A stretch of DNA of 64,000 bases from Parapedobacter indicus (GTDB lineage: Bacteria > Bacteroidota > Bacteroidia > Sphingobacteriales > Sphingobacteriaceae): positions 248,001 to 312,000 of the forward strand of contig NZ_FOQO01000003.1 of the NCBI RefSeq assembly GCF_900113765.1, given 5' to 3'. Below, one piece after another: positions 9,390-18,291 of the stretch (position 1 is its first letter; each line of letters begins with the position of its first letter). The notes under the pieces were generated by a model. It worked only from the letters and a program-made list of their open reading frames with translations, had not been told where the DNA came from and searched no databases. Made by a program: the position numbers and the translations under genes.

Positions 9390-10782
9390 TCGCCAAATCG
9401 TCAAACACCTCATGCGATATGCGGTATTTGCAGGACTGTGGATGCTCGCTGGCCATGCCCATGCGAAAGGACAGCCCAACCGGCCGAATGTTATCTTTAT
9501 TCTGGCCGATGACCTGGGTTATGCGGACATCGGTGTCTATGAGCAACAATTGATCCAGACACCCCATCTAGATCAACTGGCTGCCGAAGGCATACGCTTT
9601 ACACAACACTATGCCGGCAGCACCGTGTGTGCTCCCTCGCGTAATGTGCTGATGACTGGCGAGCATACCGGACACACCTACATACGAGGCAATTATGCGT
9701 GGGACACCGAGGGGAACGTTCCACTGCCGGAAACGACCGTCACGGTAGCCCGGTTGTTTCAGCAGCAAGGCTACCATACAGGAATATTTGGCAAGTGGGG
9801 ACTGGGTGGCCCCAAATCCGGGGGAGGGCCCAACAGTCAGGGGTTTGATGAATCGTTGTGCTACCTCGACCAGCGCGAAGCACATGATTACTTTCCCGGT
9901 CATTTATGGAAAAATGAAGAAAAACTCCGGTTGCCCGGAAATGATGCCAACGGCAGAGCGGCCTATAGCCATGAGTTGTTTGTTAACGGGGCCGAACAAT
10001 TTATACGCGAACATGCAACAGATCCATTTTTCCTATACCTCCCTTTTACCTTACCGCACGGACGGTACGAAGGGCCCAATGACAAGCCTTATACCGATAA
10101 ACCCTGGTCAGAAAACGAACGTCACTACGCAGCCATGGTCACCCGTCTCGACCGCGACATCGGCAGGATTTTGGATCTTCTCCGCACACTCAAACTGGAC
10201 GAAAATACCGTAGTTTTCTTTGCCAGTGATAACGGTCCGGTAAAAAATATCAGCAGGAGATTCCGTAGCAACGGCACCTTCCGTGGTTACAAAACCGAGC
10301 TTTACGAAGGCGGTATACGCGTGCCGCTTATTGTAAAATGGAGCGGACAAATTACGCCCGGACAAATCAGCGACCAGCTGAGTGCCTTTCAGGATTTCCT
10401 ACCAACCGCTTGTGAGCTCGCCGGTATTCCCATCCCGCAGCACATCGACGGAATATCCTACCTCCCCGTATTGCAGGGTAAGGAGCTTCCAAAACAGCAT
10501 GATTATCTGTATTGGGAATATTTTGAGTACAATTACAATTGGGAAAAATCCGACTCGCAACTTCCCCGGACCTACCTCAACGATCAGGCAATCAGAATGG
10601 GTAAATGGAAAGGGATACGGACTGGCCTGCACGATCATCCAAACGCTGAAATCGCACTGTATGACATCACAACTGATCCGTCGGAAACCCATGATCAGTC
10701 GGCAAATCATCCGGAAATTATCCAACAGATGAAAATCCTTTTAGAAACGGTAAGAAATGATTCCCCTTTTTTCAAAAAATAG
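9376..10782 (+). CDS. Sulfatase (S1 family, formylglycine type)
   Basis: The enzyme hydrolyses sulfate esters from a carbohydrate or aryl substrate in the periplasm. The signal peptide is at the N-terminus (FAGLWMLAGHAHAKG). Metal-binding residues are in NVIFILADDLGYADIG. The sulfatase signature C-A-P-S-R has Cys85, which must be converted to formylglycine by a maturation enzyme not seen in this window. GKWGLGG and VVFFASDNGP are the further alkaline-phosphatase-superfamily motifs. The 468-residue length is typical. It overlaps SusD by 14 bases and the next gene by 26 bases, which suggests translational coupling. Substrate specificity cannot be read from sequence alone. Confidence 0.95.
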   Translation: MKVISRQIVKHLMRYAVFAGLWMLAGHAHAKGQPNRPNVIFILADDLGYADIGVYEQQLIQTPHLDQLAAEGIRFTQHYAGSTVCAPSRNVLMTGEHTGHTYIRGNYAWDTEGNVPLPETTVTVARLFQQQGYHTGIFGKWGLGGPKSGGGPNSQGFDESLCYLDQREAHDYFPGHLWKNEEKLRLPGNDANGRAAYSHELFVNGAEQFIREHATDPFFLYLPFTLPHGRYEGPNDKPYTDKPWSENERHYAAMVTRLDRDIGRILDLLRTLKLDENTVVFFASDNGPVKNISRRFRSNGTFRGYKTELYEGGIRVPLIVKWSGQITPGQISDQLSAFQDFLPTACELAGIPIPQHIDGISYLPVLQGKELPKQHDYLYWEYFEYNYNWEKSDSQLPRTYLNDQAIRMGKWKGIRTGLHDHPNAEIALYDITTDPSETHDQSANHPEIIQQMKILLETVRNDSPFFKK

Positions 10783-12559
10783 AGAGCGGCTCATGGGCAT
10801 GGGTTTGCTCTTGAGTCTGGTCATTTCGGCCAACGGCCAAACACCTGTTCGCGTAGATCACGCAGCTACCGTCGCGTACGTACGATCCTGCCAAAAACCG
10901 AACGGAGCATTTGGCCCCATTGATCAGATGTATACCGATGTAGCATGGACATTCCCAGCGGTTCGAACACTCCAATTGCTTGGGGCTTCCCTTCCCGATG
11001 CCGATTCGTGCCTTGCAAACGGAGGCCAATCGTGGATGGAAAAAGCCCCTTGGAAAAACGGACCCTGGTATTGGTCATTCTACCAAAAGGCATCGTTGTA
11101 TGCTTTATATGGCAGAAATGACCACCGGGAACCGGGGATAATTCCCGGTTCGTCTTGGAAATTCACGTACATCCCCCGAAAAAATTACACCGAATTCAGG
11201 GATTACCTCAAAGGTATCTTTTTCGATATGGAGTCACTTTGGCATATGACTGCCGGGATTCTCGCACTTGGTGGAAAAATCGAAAAAACGGATGCGGTGG
11301 CCAAATTCATCCGCAGCAAGCAGCTAGCCGCAGGTTGTTTCGGCAACCACCTGATTCATACACATGCTGCCGTCCGCACTCTCTCCACACTTCACTTGCC
11401 CATTCCAAATCGCGATGCGTGCATCCGGTGGATACAAGCATGCCAGCAGGAAGACGGTGGGTTTGGGTGGAGTCCCGATCATCCATCGGCTTCCAACCGA
11501 TCCGACGTGTGGTATACCTGGGCTGCGGTCATGGCCCTGCACGAATTGGGGACCCAACCGAAACAGATGCAGGCCTGCATCGATTGGCTCAACGGATTAC
11601 AGAATGCGGACGGCGGATTTGGAGACCACCCCGGCTGGAATTCACGGCTGTACAGTACGTATTATGCGGTTGAAGCGCTGCAGGTACTTACTGATGATGC
11701 CGCTTCGGCCATCTCCCGGAAAACGATCGTTCGACCGGCAGACCAATTCATCCCCGAAGGCGTGTACCACATCTACCAGACCCAGCATAAAACGCCCGTA
11801 GGCGGTGAGGGCATGGTAGACTCCATGGTGAATCTCGGCTTTCATCTCATTGGCGTAAAAACCAAGGAAACCGATGTACTGAACGAACAGGGCATGAGTC
11901 GAACCGTACGCGAAGCACGGGCCTATGCGGCCCGAAAAGGCTATGACATCGAAATTGTAGATTGTCCCGAAAATTACGGCCATCGGTTAATATGGTTCGA
12001 TGGACAACCGGCGGACCATGTTTCCAACTTTATGATACCTCCTGAAATGGACGACACAGAACACAAACAATTTCTTGCCAGTTACCAAGCAGGGAAAGCG
12101 AATCTGCCTTGGGATGATTTCAAAGAACAGGTCATTAAACCAATGGTAGCAACAGGTGTTCTTTTTTATCCCGAATTGGATTATACCCTGCTGAATGCGT
12201 ATCTTGTGTACGACGAGGGGCTGTATAACGACGGCGGATATAACGCGGTACCGGGTGCGCACTTTGGCAATATCGATTGGGTCCGGCACTTCCCGTATCA
12301 TGAACGATGGGTAGGCAAGCTACCCATCGTTGCGGATGGAGACGCGCATGGCGATATGCTGGCTTGGCAAGCCAATCTCGACCAATACCGGAATGTTTTC
12401 CTAGCCAAAGACAACAGTCTTGCCGGCTACGTGGAAGCCGCTAAAGACGGAAGGTCTGTATGCGTGATTGTCATGCCCGAGGGCGAAGTGAGGTATTATG
12501 GCGCACCACCCGCTGTTTCTTATTTGAAAAAACACCTTGACGAATGGAAATGGTGGTAA
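10757..12559 (+). CDS. Exported cyclase-fold repeat protein with PHP-like C-terminal half
   Basis: Residues 1-28 form a signal peptide; an alternative start at 10793 (residue 13) would remove the basic KNRER part, so 10757 is preferred despite the 26-base overlap with the sulfatase gene. Residues 30-315 carry prenyltransferase/squalene-oxidase-type repeats (CQQEDGGFGWSPD, LQNADGGFGDHPG), as in alpha/alpha-barrel terpenoid-cyclase folds. Residues 335-600 resemble a PHP-type metal hydrolase in pattern (QTQHK, then NLGFHLIGVKTKE, and DGDAHGDM followed by AAKDGRSVCVIV), but several usual metal-binding histidines are not evident. The domain may be degenerate or novel. No function is known to me. 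Its place between two sulfatases suggests a role on the same substrate, for example as a binding or processing protein. Confidence 0.55.
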   Translation: MIPLFSKNRERLMGMGLLLSLVISANGQTPVRVDHAATVAYVRSCQKPNGAFGPIDQMYTDVAWTFPAVRTLQLLGASLPDADSCLANGGQSWMEKAPWKNGPWYWSFYQKASLYALYGRNDHREPGIIPGSSWKFTYIPRKNYTEFRDYLKGIFFDMESLWHMTAGILALGGKIEKTDAVAKFIRSKQLAAGCFGNHLIHTHAAVRTLSTLHLPIPNRDACIRWIQACQQEDGGFGWSPDHPSASNRSDVWYTWAAVMALHELGTQPKQMQACIDWLNGLQNADGGFGDHPGWNSRLYSTYYAVEALQVLTDDAASAISRKTIVRPADQFIPEGVYHIYQTQHKTPVGGEGMVDSMVNLGFHLIGVKTKETDVLNEQGMSRTVREARAYAARKGYDIEIVDCPENYGHRLIWFDGQPADHVSNFMIPPEMDDTEHKQFLASYQAGKANLPWDDFKEQVIKPMVATGVLFYPELDYTLLNAYLVYDEGLYNDGGYNAVPGAHFGNIDWVRHFPYHERWVGKLPIVADGDAHGDMLAWQANLDQYRNVFLAKDNSLAGYVEAAKDGRSVCVIVMPEGEVRYYGAPPAVSYLKKHLDEWKWW

Positions 12560-12598
12560 GTTAAAAAAGTTTTCAAATCCATTAAACAAATAGAACCA

Positions 12599-14143
12599 AT
12601 GAAACGATCAAATCTTTACTCTTCTCTGCTTTTGGCGCTGCTCGTCATATCGGCTTGTAATACGACGGAACAGGGCAAAGGAGCGGAAAAACAACCCAAC
12701 ATTGTCGTTATCTACCTAGACGACCTCGGCTACGGCGATGTAGGTGCCTATGGGGCAACGGTCCTAAAAACACCGAATATGGACAAGCTAGCCGCAGCAG
12801 GTCTCAGGTTTACCAATGGATATGCAACTTCGTCTACCTGTACGCCCAGCCGCTTTGCCCTTCTTACCGGTGTGTATCCCTGGCGGAACAAGGATGCCAA
12901 GATTTTACCCGGTACGGCACCGCTGCTGATCGACACACAACAGCAGACGCTACCGAAAATGCTGAAACAAGCAGGTTACCGCACAGGCGTCGTCGGCAAG
13001 TGGCACCTCGGTTTGGGTACCGGTCACGTCAATTGGAACCAGCACATTGCACCAGGGCCGAATGAAGTGGGGTTTGATTACGCTTACATCATGGCGGCCA
13101 CCCAGGATCGCGTACCCACGGTCTTTATTGAAAACGGAAGTGTAGTGGATGCGGAAGCCGGCGACCCGATCGAAGTGGATTACAGCAAAAATTTCGAAGG
13201 GGAACCCACCGGGCTTGATCATCCGGAACTTCTTCGGATGCGGTGGCACCATGGGCACAATAACAGTATTGTAAACGGCATTCCGCGTATCGGTTTCATG
13301 AAAGGTGGCGAAAAGGCAAAATGGGTCGACGAAAATATGGCAGATACGTTCCTCACGAAAGCACAAACCTTCGTCAGGGAGCATACCGACAAACCGTTTT
13401 TCCTCTATTATGCCCTGCACCAACCCCACGTTCCCCGTACACCCAATCCCCGCTTTGTGGGCGCATCAGGTTTAGGACCGCGCGGCGATGTGATCGTCGA
13501 AGCGGATTGGTGCATCGGGGAATTCATGAAAACCCTGGAAGATGAAGGCCTGTTGGAAAACACCCTGGTGATCTTCTCCAGCGACAACGGTCCGGTGGTG
13601 AACGACGGCTACTACGACGATGCGGTGGAGAAGTTGGGCGACCACAAACCTTGGGGACCGTTGCGGGGAGGCAAATACAGTCTCTACGAAGCGGGTACAC
13701 GGGTGCCTTTTATTGTACAATGGAAAGGAAGGATCAATCCGGGTGTATCCGATGCGGTCGTTTGCCAAATGGACCTCCTTGCCTCCTTGGCCGGTTTAAC
13801 CGGACAGCATTCGGAAAGCAGCGATAGCCAAAATCTGCTGGATGCACTGCTGGGCGACACCGACCAGGGCCGGACCGAACTGATCGTGGAAGCGAGTTCA
13901 CGCACGGCATTGCGGAAAGGTGACTGGGTAATGATACCCCCGTATAACGGACCGGCACGCAACAAACAGGTAAATATTGAATTGGGTAATTCGACAGCCT
14001 ATCAGCTATACAATGTAAAAAACGATATGGGACAACAAAACAACCTGGCGGAAGCCGAGCCGGAAAAGCTGAAAGAGATGATCGATCGATATGAAGCGAT
14101 CCGGGGTCAATCGGGCGACGTCGAACAACTAAAATTGCAGTAA
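12599..14143 (+). CDS. Sulfatase, lipoprotein (S1 family)
   Basis: This is a second sulfatase of the first locus. It has a lipoprotein signal peptide (LLVISAC, lipobox cysteine about residue 20), so it is probably anchored to a membrane or the cell surface. NIVVIYLDDLGYGDVGAYG gives the metal ligands. The signature C-T-P-S-R has Cys81 as the formylglycine precursor and is followed by LLTG. GKWHLGLGTG and VIFSSDNGPV are the remaining conserved motifs. The length of 514 residues is normal. It begins 39 bases after the cyclase-fold gene and ends just before a strong bidirectional terminator, so it is the last gene of the operon. The lipidation distinguishes it from the soluble sulfatase upstream. 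Confidence 0.95.
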   Translation: MKRSNLYSSLLLALLVISACNTTEQGKGAEKQPNIVVIYLDDLGYGDVGAYGATVLKTPNMDKLAAAGLRFTNGYATSSTCTPSRFALLTGVYPWRNKDAKILPGTAPLLIDTQQQTLPKMLKQAGYRTGVVGKWHLGLGTGHVNWNQHIAPGPNEVGFDYAYIMAATQDRVPTVFIENGSVVDAEAGDPIEVDYSKNFEGEPTGLDHPELLRMRWHHGHNNSIVNGIPRIGFMKGGEKAKWVDENMADTFLTKAQTFVREHTDKPFFLYYALHQPHVPRTPNPRFVGASGLGPRGDVIVEADWCIGEFMKTLEDEGLLENTLVIFSSDNGPVVNDGYYDDAVEKLGDHKPWGPLRGGKYSLYEAGTRVPFIVQWKGRINPGVSDAVVCQMDLLASLAGLTGQHSESSDSQNLLDALLGDTDQGRTELIVEASSRTALRKGDWVMIPPYNGPARNKQVNIELGNSTAYQLYNVKNDMGQQNNLAEAEPEKLKEMIDRYEAIRGQSGDVEQLKLQ

Positions 14144-14158
14144 AAGAACAGCGCATCG

Positions 14159-14205
14159 AAAAAGCGTAATCCCGGCTTCCGTTAAGAACCGGGTTACGCT
14201 TTTTT
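14159..14205. terminator. Bidirectional rho-independent terminator
   Basis: A long stem pairs AAAAAGCGTAA, a bulged T and CCCGG with CCGGG and TTACGCTTTTTT around a 14-base loop. Flanking A- and T-runs let it work on both strands. It sits between convergent genes, the end of the first sulfatase operon and the end of the GDPD-isomerase-oxidoreductase operon. Confidence 0.85.
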
Positions 14206-15466
14206 AAATGATCCAGGGTCTACGCAAGCGCCTCCCCAGTTTCGCGTTTGCTTCTTCATCGTCCACAAAACATTCATTCACATAATCCCAACGCAGGGAC
14301 CTACCCAGTTGGTAAGCAATATTCCCAATCAAACATACCGTATTGGTGCGATGCCCCACTTCAGCCGGACAAATAGGTTGCTTCCTCGATCGGATCGCAT
14401 CCAGAAAATCGATGTAGTGGTTTTCACTGTGGTAAACCTTTTCCGAAGCGGCATCAATAATCGTGTCCTTCAGTTTTTTCGGATTGGTTTCCAATAATCT
14501 CCGTTGTACCCGTAGTTGCCCTTCGGTCCCTTCAAACACAATAAATCGTCCTTTTTCTGCATCTGATTGGGTCATCACAACGCCATTATCATATCGATAA
14601 GTAAGCACTGATGTATCTTTACCGTCGGGGGGAGTGATCGATACCGGACCTTTGCCGTCCATGTCCAGTGCCCATTGGACAATATCAAACATATGAGCGC
14701 CCCAATCAGTCATGTCGCCTCCTCCCAAGCCAATATAATACCGCCATCTCGCCCACATCGGATCGCCGATCACCGGAGCTAACTCGTGGTTATATGGCAC
14801 CTCGTCATTCGGACCCAACCACATCTCCCAATTCAGATCCGCGGGGAGTTTCTCCTCCGGCAGATCAAACGGAACCGGTGGCCCGCCAATGTTTACCCGC
14901 ACCTGCGTAATTTCACCTAGGTAGCCATTACGGATTACGTTGACCGCCTTCCTGAACTCTTCGGCAGATCGTTGCATGCTACCCGTTTGGAAGACAACCT
15001 GGTTTCTGGCAGCTGCTTTTACAATAGCTCGGCTTTCTTGGATCGTAAGCGCCAATGGCTTTTCACAATAAATATCTTTTTTTGCATCAGCGGCCAAAGT
15101 CGCCATCACGCCATGCCAATGATCGGGTGCACTGATGACCACTGCATCAATCGAACCATTGTTCAACAGTTCACGGAAATCGTCGTATTTCCGGCAATTC
15201 GCCGATGACTGATCGGAATAAGCCGAAAGCTGTCTAACAAAATGTTCCAGTTTCGATCGGTATACGTCGGCGGCGCCCACAATCTTGATGCGTTCAGTAG
15301 CCGTAAAATTCTTCTGTAATGTCAACGCTTGGCGGCCCGTACCGATAAACCCCAACGTGAGGCGATCACTAGGCGCCAGAAACCCCTTTCCTCCCAGTAC
15401 AAAACGAGGTACAATCGCAATACCCGAAAGCGTTGCCGACTGCTTAAGAAAAGATCGTCTATCCAT
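14204..15466 (-). CDS. Gfo/Idh/MocA family oxidoreductase, Tat-exported
   Basis: This is a NAD(P)-dependent sugar or inositol oxidoreductase of the Gfo/Idh/MocA family. The start was set at 15466 (MDRRSFLKQS) because this gives a twin-arginine signal; the 34 residues upstream overlap the neighbouring gene and look non-coding. The nucleotide-binding motif is LGFIGTGRQA, followed by VVISAPDHWHGVMA and the family motif CEKPLALTI (the EKP lysine). The rest is the C-terminal substrate-binding alpha/beta domain (GGGDMTDWGAHMFDIVQWAL). The length is normal for the exported subgroup found in Bacteroidota and Planctomycetes. It is the last gene of a three-gene minus-strand operon, 4 bases after the TIM-barrel isomerase. 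The substrate is unknown. Confidence 0.93.
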   Translation of the reverse strand: MDRRSFLKQSATLSGIAIVPRFVLGGKGFLAPSDRLTLGFIGTGRQALTLQKNFTATERIKIVGAADVYRSKLEHFVRQLSAYSDQSSANCRKYDDFRELLNNGSIDAVVISAPDHWHGVMATLAADAKKDIYCEKPLALTIQESRAIVKAAARNQVVFQTGSMQRSAEEFRKAVNVIRNGYLGEITQVRVNIGGPPVPFDLPEEKLPADLNWEMWLGPNDEVPYNHELAPVIGDPMWARWRYYIGLGGGDMTDWGAHMFDIVQWALDMDGKGPVSITPPDGKDTSVLTYRYDNGVVMTQSDAEKGRFIVFEGTEGQLRVQRRLLETNPKKLKDTIIDAASEKVYHSENHYIDFLDAIRSRKQPICPAEVGHRTNTVCLIGNIAYQLGRSLRWDYVNECFVDDEEANAKLGRRLRRPWII

Positions 15467-15470
15467 TTTT

Positions 15471-16400
15471 TTATTTTGTTTCGTTAGTTCCGTTAGTTCC
15501 GAGCACACGATGGCAAAAATCCAGGCACTTGCGAAGTTCAACCATCGTATCCATCCCCTCATATTCATATTCGATAAATGCAGGTATCGACCATCCGTTT
15601 TTGTTAATCAACCGCAACATAGCGGCCAATGGCGTATCCCCTTCGCCGAAAGGAGTCCGTATTCCCTGATTTTTCTTGCGATCTTTGAGATGAATGCTGA
15701 AGATATGCCGGTGGTTTTCTTTCAGATAGGCCAGCGGATCAAAATTAGCCGCAGTAAAATGCCCGGTATCCAGATTAATCCCGATATAAGAAGATTTACC
15801 GGCCATTCCTCTCGAAAAACTGTCGGGCGTGGCAAACTCATTCGGTTTATCCACATTTGCGTGATTGTGCATACCCACGCGTATCCGGTATTGCTGTGCA
15901 TACCGATCGAGCCGGCCCATGATGCTGACGGTTGCCGAAGAATTGAGGGTGTTGGTACCCAGCGTCTGTGCGATGCGGAACCCCTGATCAATTTCAAAAT
16001 CACTGGCGTTATCCTTGAAATTGGCGTTATAGGCAAGGATACGGATACCTGCCCGATCAAATTGCTGTCTAATCGAGCGGATTGTATCCATACGGAGGTT
16101 CTTGCGCCACTTGTGCAGCTGCTGCTGGCTTTCTCGCAGTTTCGAAGCAGACAATCCCCTTTGCCAGCGGTATTCCTCCGGTTCAATATGGCCCGACCAC
16201 AATTCGCAATCCCGGATACCCAAGGTTACCATTGCAGCAATTGCATCCGTTAACGACCGGTCCCGTAAGCTGTAGGTTTGTATCCCAATGACCGGATTTT
16301 CAGTACCCCTCCATGCGTAAAGCTCCGGAGCGATCAGCCCACCGATGGTCAATGTGGCTATGTGTTTGCACCATTGTCTCCGCGAGATCGTATGGTCCAT
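15471..16400 (-). CDS. Sugar phosphate isomerase/epimerase family TIM-barrel protein
   Basis: This is an AP-endonuclease-2-type TIM barrel, typical of xylose-isomerase-like epimerases. The start at 16400 (MDHTISRRQWCKH) leaves a short gap to the upstream gene and gives a Tat-like signal peptide (SRRQWC then a hydrophobic IATLTIGGLIAPELYA). Metal and substrate residues are suggested by HNHANVDKP, GINLDTGHF, FSIHLKDR and FIEYEYEG. The roughly 310-residue length matches exported members of the family. It lies 10 bases downstream of the GDPD gene and 4 bases upstream of the oxidoreductase. Epimerase plus Gfo/Idh/MocA oxidoreductase pairs are common in sugar or inositol catabolism. The exact substrate is unknown. 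Confidence 0.9.
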   Translation of the reverse strand: MDHTISRRQWCKHIATLTIGGLIAPELYAWRGTENPVIGIQTYSLRDRSLTDAIAAMVTLGIRDCELWSGHIEPEEYRWQRGLSASKLRESQQQLHKWRKNLRMDTIRSIRQQFDRAGIRILAYNANFKDNASDFEIDQGFRIAQTLGTNTLNSSATVSIMGRLDRYAQQYRIRVGMHNHANVDKPNEFATPDSFSRGMAGKSSYIGINLDTGHFTAANFDPLAYLKENHRHIFSIHLKDRKKNQGIRTPFGEGDTPLAAMLRLINKNGWSIPAFIEYEYEGMDTMVELRKCLDFCHRVLGTNGTNETK

Positions 16401-16410
16401 GCTATGTGGT

Positions 16411-17346
16411 TTAGTTCTTCCAATAGGGACTGTTGACATTTCTTTCGCTATTAACCACGTTTATTGCCTTACCTGCTTCAATGGGCAAATCCGCCTCAAT
16501 GATATCCACTCCGGAATGGAGGATCATCTGGTACCCCTCTTGCAAGGTAGCGGCATCAATCTCCCCCGCAACAAATTGTTTGTCGACGTTGCGTGAGCTG
16601 CCCTGCATACACAGCGCGCCCCTTTTATGTATTTGCTCGACCATCGCGGTATCCACGGGCAAATTATGACTGATAAATGCGATCATATTTTGCCACGGCA
16701 CACCGCAAGTATCCAGCGCATCCAGTTGCGATGGCTTCCCGGCCATTACTTCCATCATGACGGCCGGATTTAATGCATAGGCTTCTTGGATATCCGCCAC
16801 CGAATAAGCGATGACGGTTGCGTAAGCTTCTGCCTTATGTTCGGTAATCTTACGGATGCGCACCTTCATCGGCACATCCTTTTCGTCTATGACCAGAATC
16901 GTTTTGCCCTTTGCCCATTGAAGCACCTCATCCAGCGTGGGGATCTGATAATCAGTCAGATTCCCTTCCGTATCTTTCAACCGTAGCCCTTTCAACTCTT
17001 GCAGGGTGTAATCGGACACCTTTCCGGTACCGTTTGTCGTGCGGTTGAGGGTTGGATCATGCATGAGCACGATCTGCCCATCCTTCGTGAAACGGGGATC
17101 GATCTCAATCATCGCACGGGTTTTCGATAGCATATGCTCAAAGGTAGCAATGCAATTTTCCGGATATCCTTTGCCCGGGCCTCCACGATGAGCACTTACC
17201 AACACCATGCCCTGCGGCTCATAGCGAAAGAATGTATGGAGTTCGGCGGGCGACGGCAAATCGATGACGTGCAAGCGTGGCTGTCCATATGCATACGCGG
17301 ACAGTAAAAACAGCACAACAAAACTGTAAACAACTTGTCTTCCCAT
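16411..17346 (-). CDS. Glycerophosphodiester phosphodiesterase family protein
   Basis: The enzyme family cleaves glycerophosphodiesters to an alcohol and glycerol 3-phosphate. An N-terminal signal peptide (VVYSFVVLFLLSAYAYG) puts it in the periplasm. The GDPD catalytic motifs are visible: SAHRGGPGKGYPEN (catalytic His and the Glu of PEN), MIEIDPRFTKDGQIVLMHDPTLNRTTNGTG (EID and the second catalytic His) and later VIDEKD. The first ATG is at 17346; a TTG two codons upstream is less likely. It is the first gene of the minus-strand operon with the isomerase and oxidoreductase. Pairing with those suggests that the real substrate may be a glycosyl or inositol phosphodiester rather than plain lipid head groups. 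Confidence 0.93.
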   Translation of the reverse strand: MGRQVVYSFVVLFLLSAYAYGQPRLHVIDLPSPAELHTFFRYEPQGMVLVSAHRGGPGKGYPENCIATFEHMLSKTRAMIEIDPRFTKDGQIVLMHDPTLNRTTNGTGKVSDYTLQELKGLRLKDTEGNLTDYQIPTLDEVLQWAKGKTILVIDEKDVPMKVRIRKITEHKAEAYATVIAYSVADIQEAYALNPAVMMEVMAGKPSQLDALDTCGVPWQNMIAFISHNLPVDTAMVEQIHKRGALCMQGSSRNVDKQFVAGEIDAATLQEGYQMILHSGVDIIEADLPIEAGKAINVVNSERNVNSPYWKN

Positions 17347-17670
17347 AATCAAACGGTATGATTCTCCTTTTAGTTATACAGACACCGTTCCCTTCGATCG
17401 CTACTATATTTTTTTTACAGAAAATGAAATTTCCGAAATTTACACTGATTTTTATTTTTTCAATGGTATAAAACAGAGCGGCGGGTCTCTATATAACAAA
17501 TAGGATATTATAAACCTTATTGATTTATTAAATGCATCAGTAAAAGTTGAATTAGTTATTGTTTCCATAACATTAAGTTTGTCTTGGATAGGTAACTATG
17601 CCCTCAATTTTAACAGAGACCAAATGATGTTGAAGCACTTCGTGTTTGTCATCACACCAGGGGGGATATT
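17347..17670. other. AT-rich divergent intergenic region
   Basis: This 324-base gap lies between the divergent GDPD operon and the second sigma-factor gene and holds no credible gene. A TAAGTTTG at 17574-17581 matches the Bacteroidota -7 consensus TAnnTTTG on the plus strand, but the nearest TTG (17547-17549) sits 24 bases upstream, longer than the usual 19-21. It could be the promoter of the sigma-factor operon. No clear minus-strand promoter was seen. Confidence 0.4.
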
Positions 17671-18243
17671 ATGGATTTATGGACTCAGTTTATTACCGGC
17701 GATCGGAAAGCGTTCAAAGAATTAATGGAAACGCATGTCGGTCCGTTATTTAAATATGGCATCAAGTTTTGCCGGGAAGAGGAATTGGTAAGGGATACCA
17801 TTCAAGACTTGTTTATCCGGTTATGGGAACGTAGGGAGCACCTCAGCACCGAAGCAAATGCAAAAGCTTACCTTTTTGCTTCCCTAAGACGAATGCTATT
17901 CAGAAAAATCCAGAAACAACCGGATACCGTTCCCTATGATAATCTGGAAGATGCCGTTAATTTCTTTTCGATGGAGATATCTGTCGAGCAACGTTTCATC
18001 AGCGACGAACGTCTCCGGTTCGTGGAACAGCAGATGAAGATGAAAATAGCAGCCCTACCCACCAGGCAAAAAGAAGTAATATACTTGAAATTCTTTATGG
18101 ATATGAACCGGGAACAGATCAGCAACATCATGCAGATCAGCCCACAGACCGTCTCCAATTTATTGCAAAACGCCCTAAAGAAACTGCGCACCGATTTGAG
18201 GTTAATTCTCATGAACCTCCTCTTTTTTTTAAAAAAGAAATAG
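17671..18243 (+). CDS. FecI-type ECF RNA polymerase sigma factor
   Basis: This is the second SusC-linked ECF sigma factor of the window. Sigma region 2 covers FKELMETHVGPLFKYGIKF...VRDTIQDLFIRLWERR...AYLFASLRRMLF. Region 4 is PTRQKEVIYLKFFMDMNREQISNIMQISPQTVSNLLQNALKKL, with a clear helix-turn-helix. The 190-residue length is typical. The ATG at 17671 is preceded by a G-rich GGGGGG stretch 5-10 bases upstream, which could act as a ribosome site. A FecR gene follows after 48 bases, then SusC and SusD. It differs enough from the first sigma factor (17.7 kb apart) that each probably serves its own locus. Confidence 0.95.
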   Translation: MDLWTQFITGDRKAFKELMETHVGPLFKYGIKFCREEELVRDTIQDLFIRLWERREHLSTEANAKAYLFASLRRMLFRKIQKQPDTVPYDNLEDAVNFFSMEISVEQRFISDERLRFVEQQMKMKIAALPTRQKEVIYLKFFMDMNREQISNIMQISPQTVSNLLQNALKKLRTDLRLILMNLLFFLKKK

Positions 18244-18291
18244 TATCTCCTGAGTTAGGTTGTGTCTATCTAATTGTAAGACGCAGAAGCG

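Noticed and set aside
15285..16253. A 322-codon plus-strand open frame
   Set aside because: It lies fully antisense to the ends of two well-supported minus-strand genes (oxidoreductase and TIM-barrel isomerase) and has no recognisable domain or signal; it is a shadow frame.
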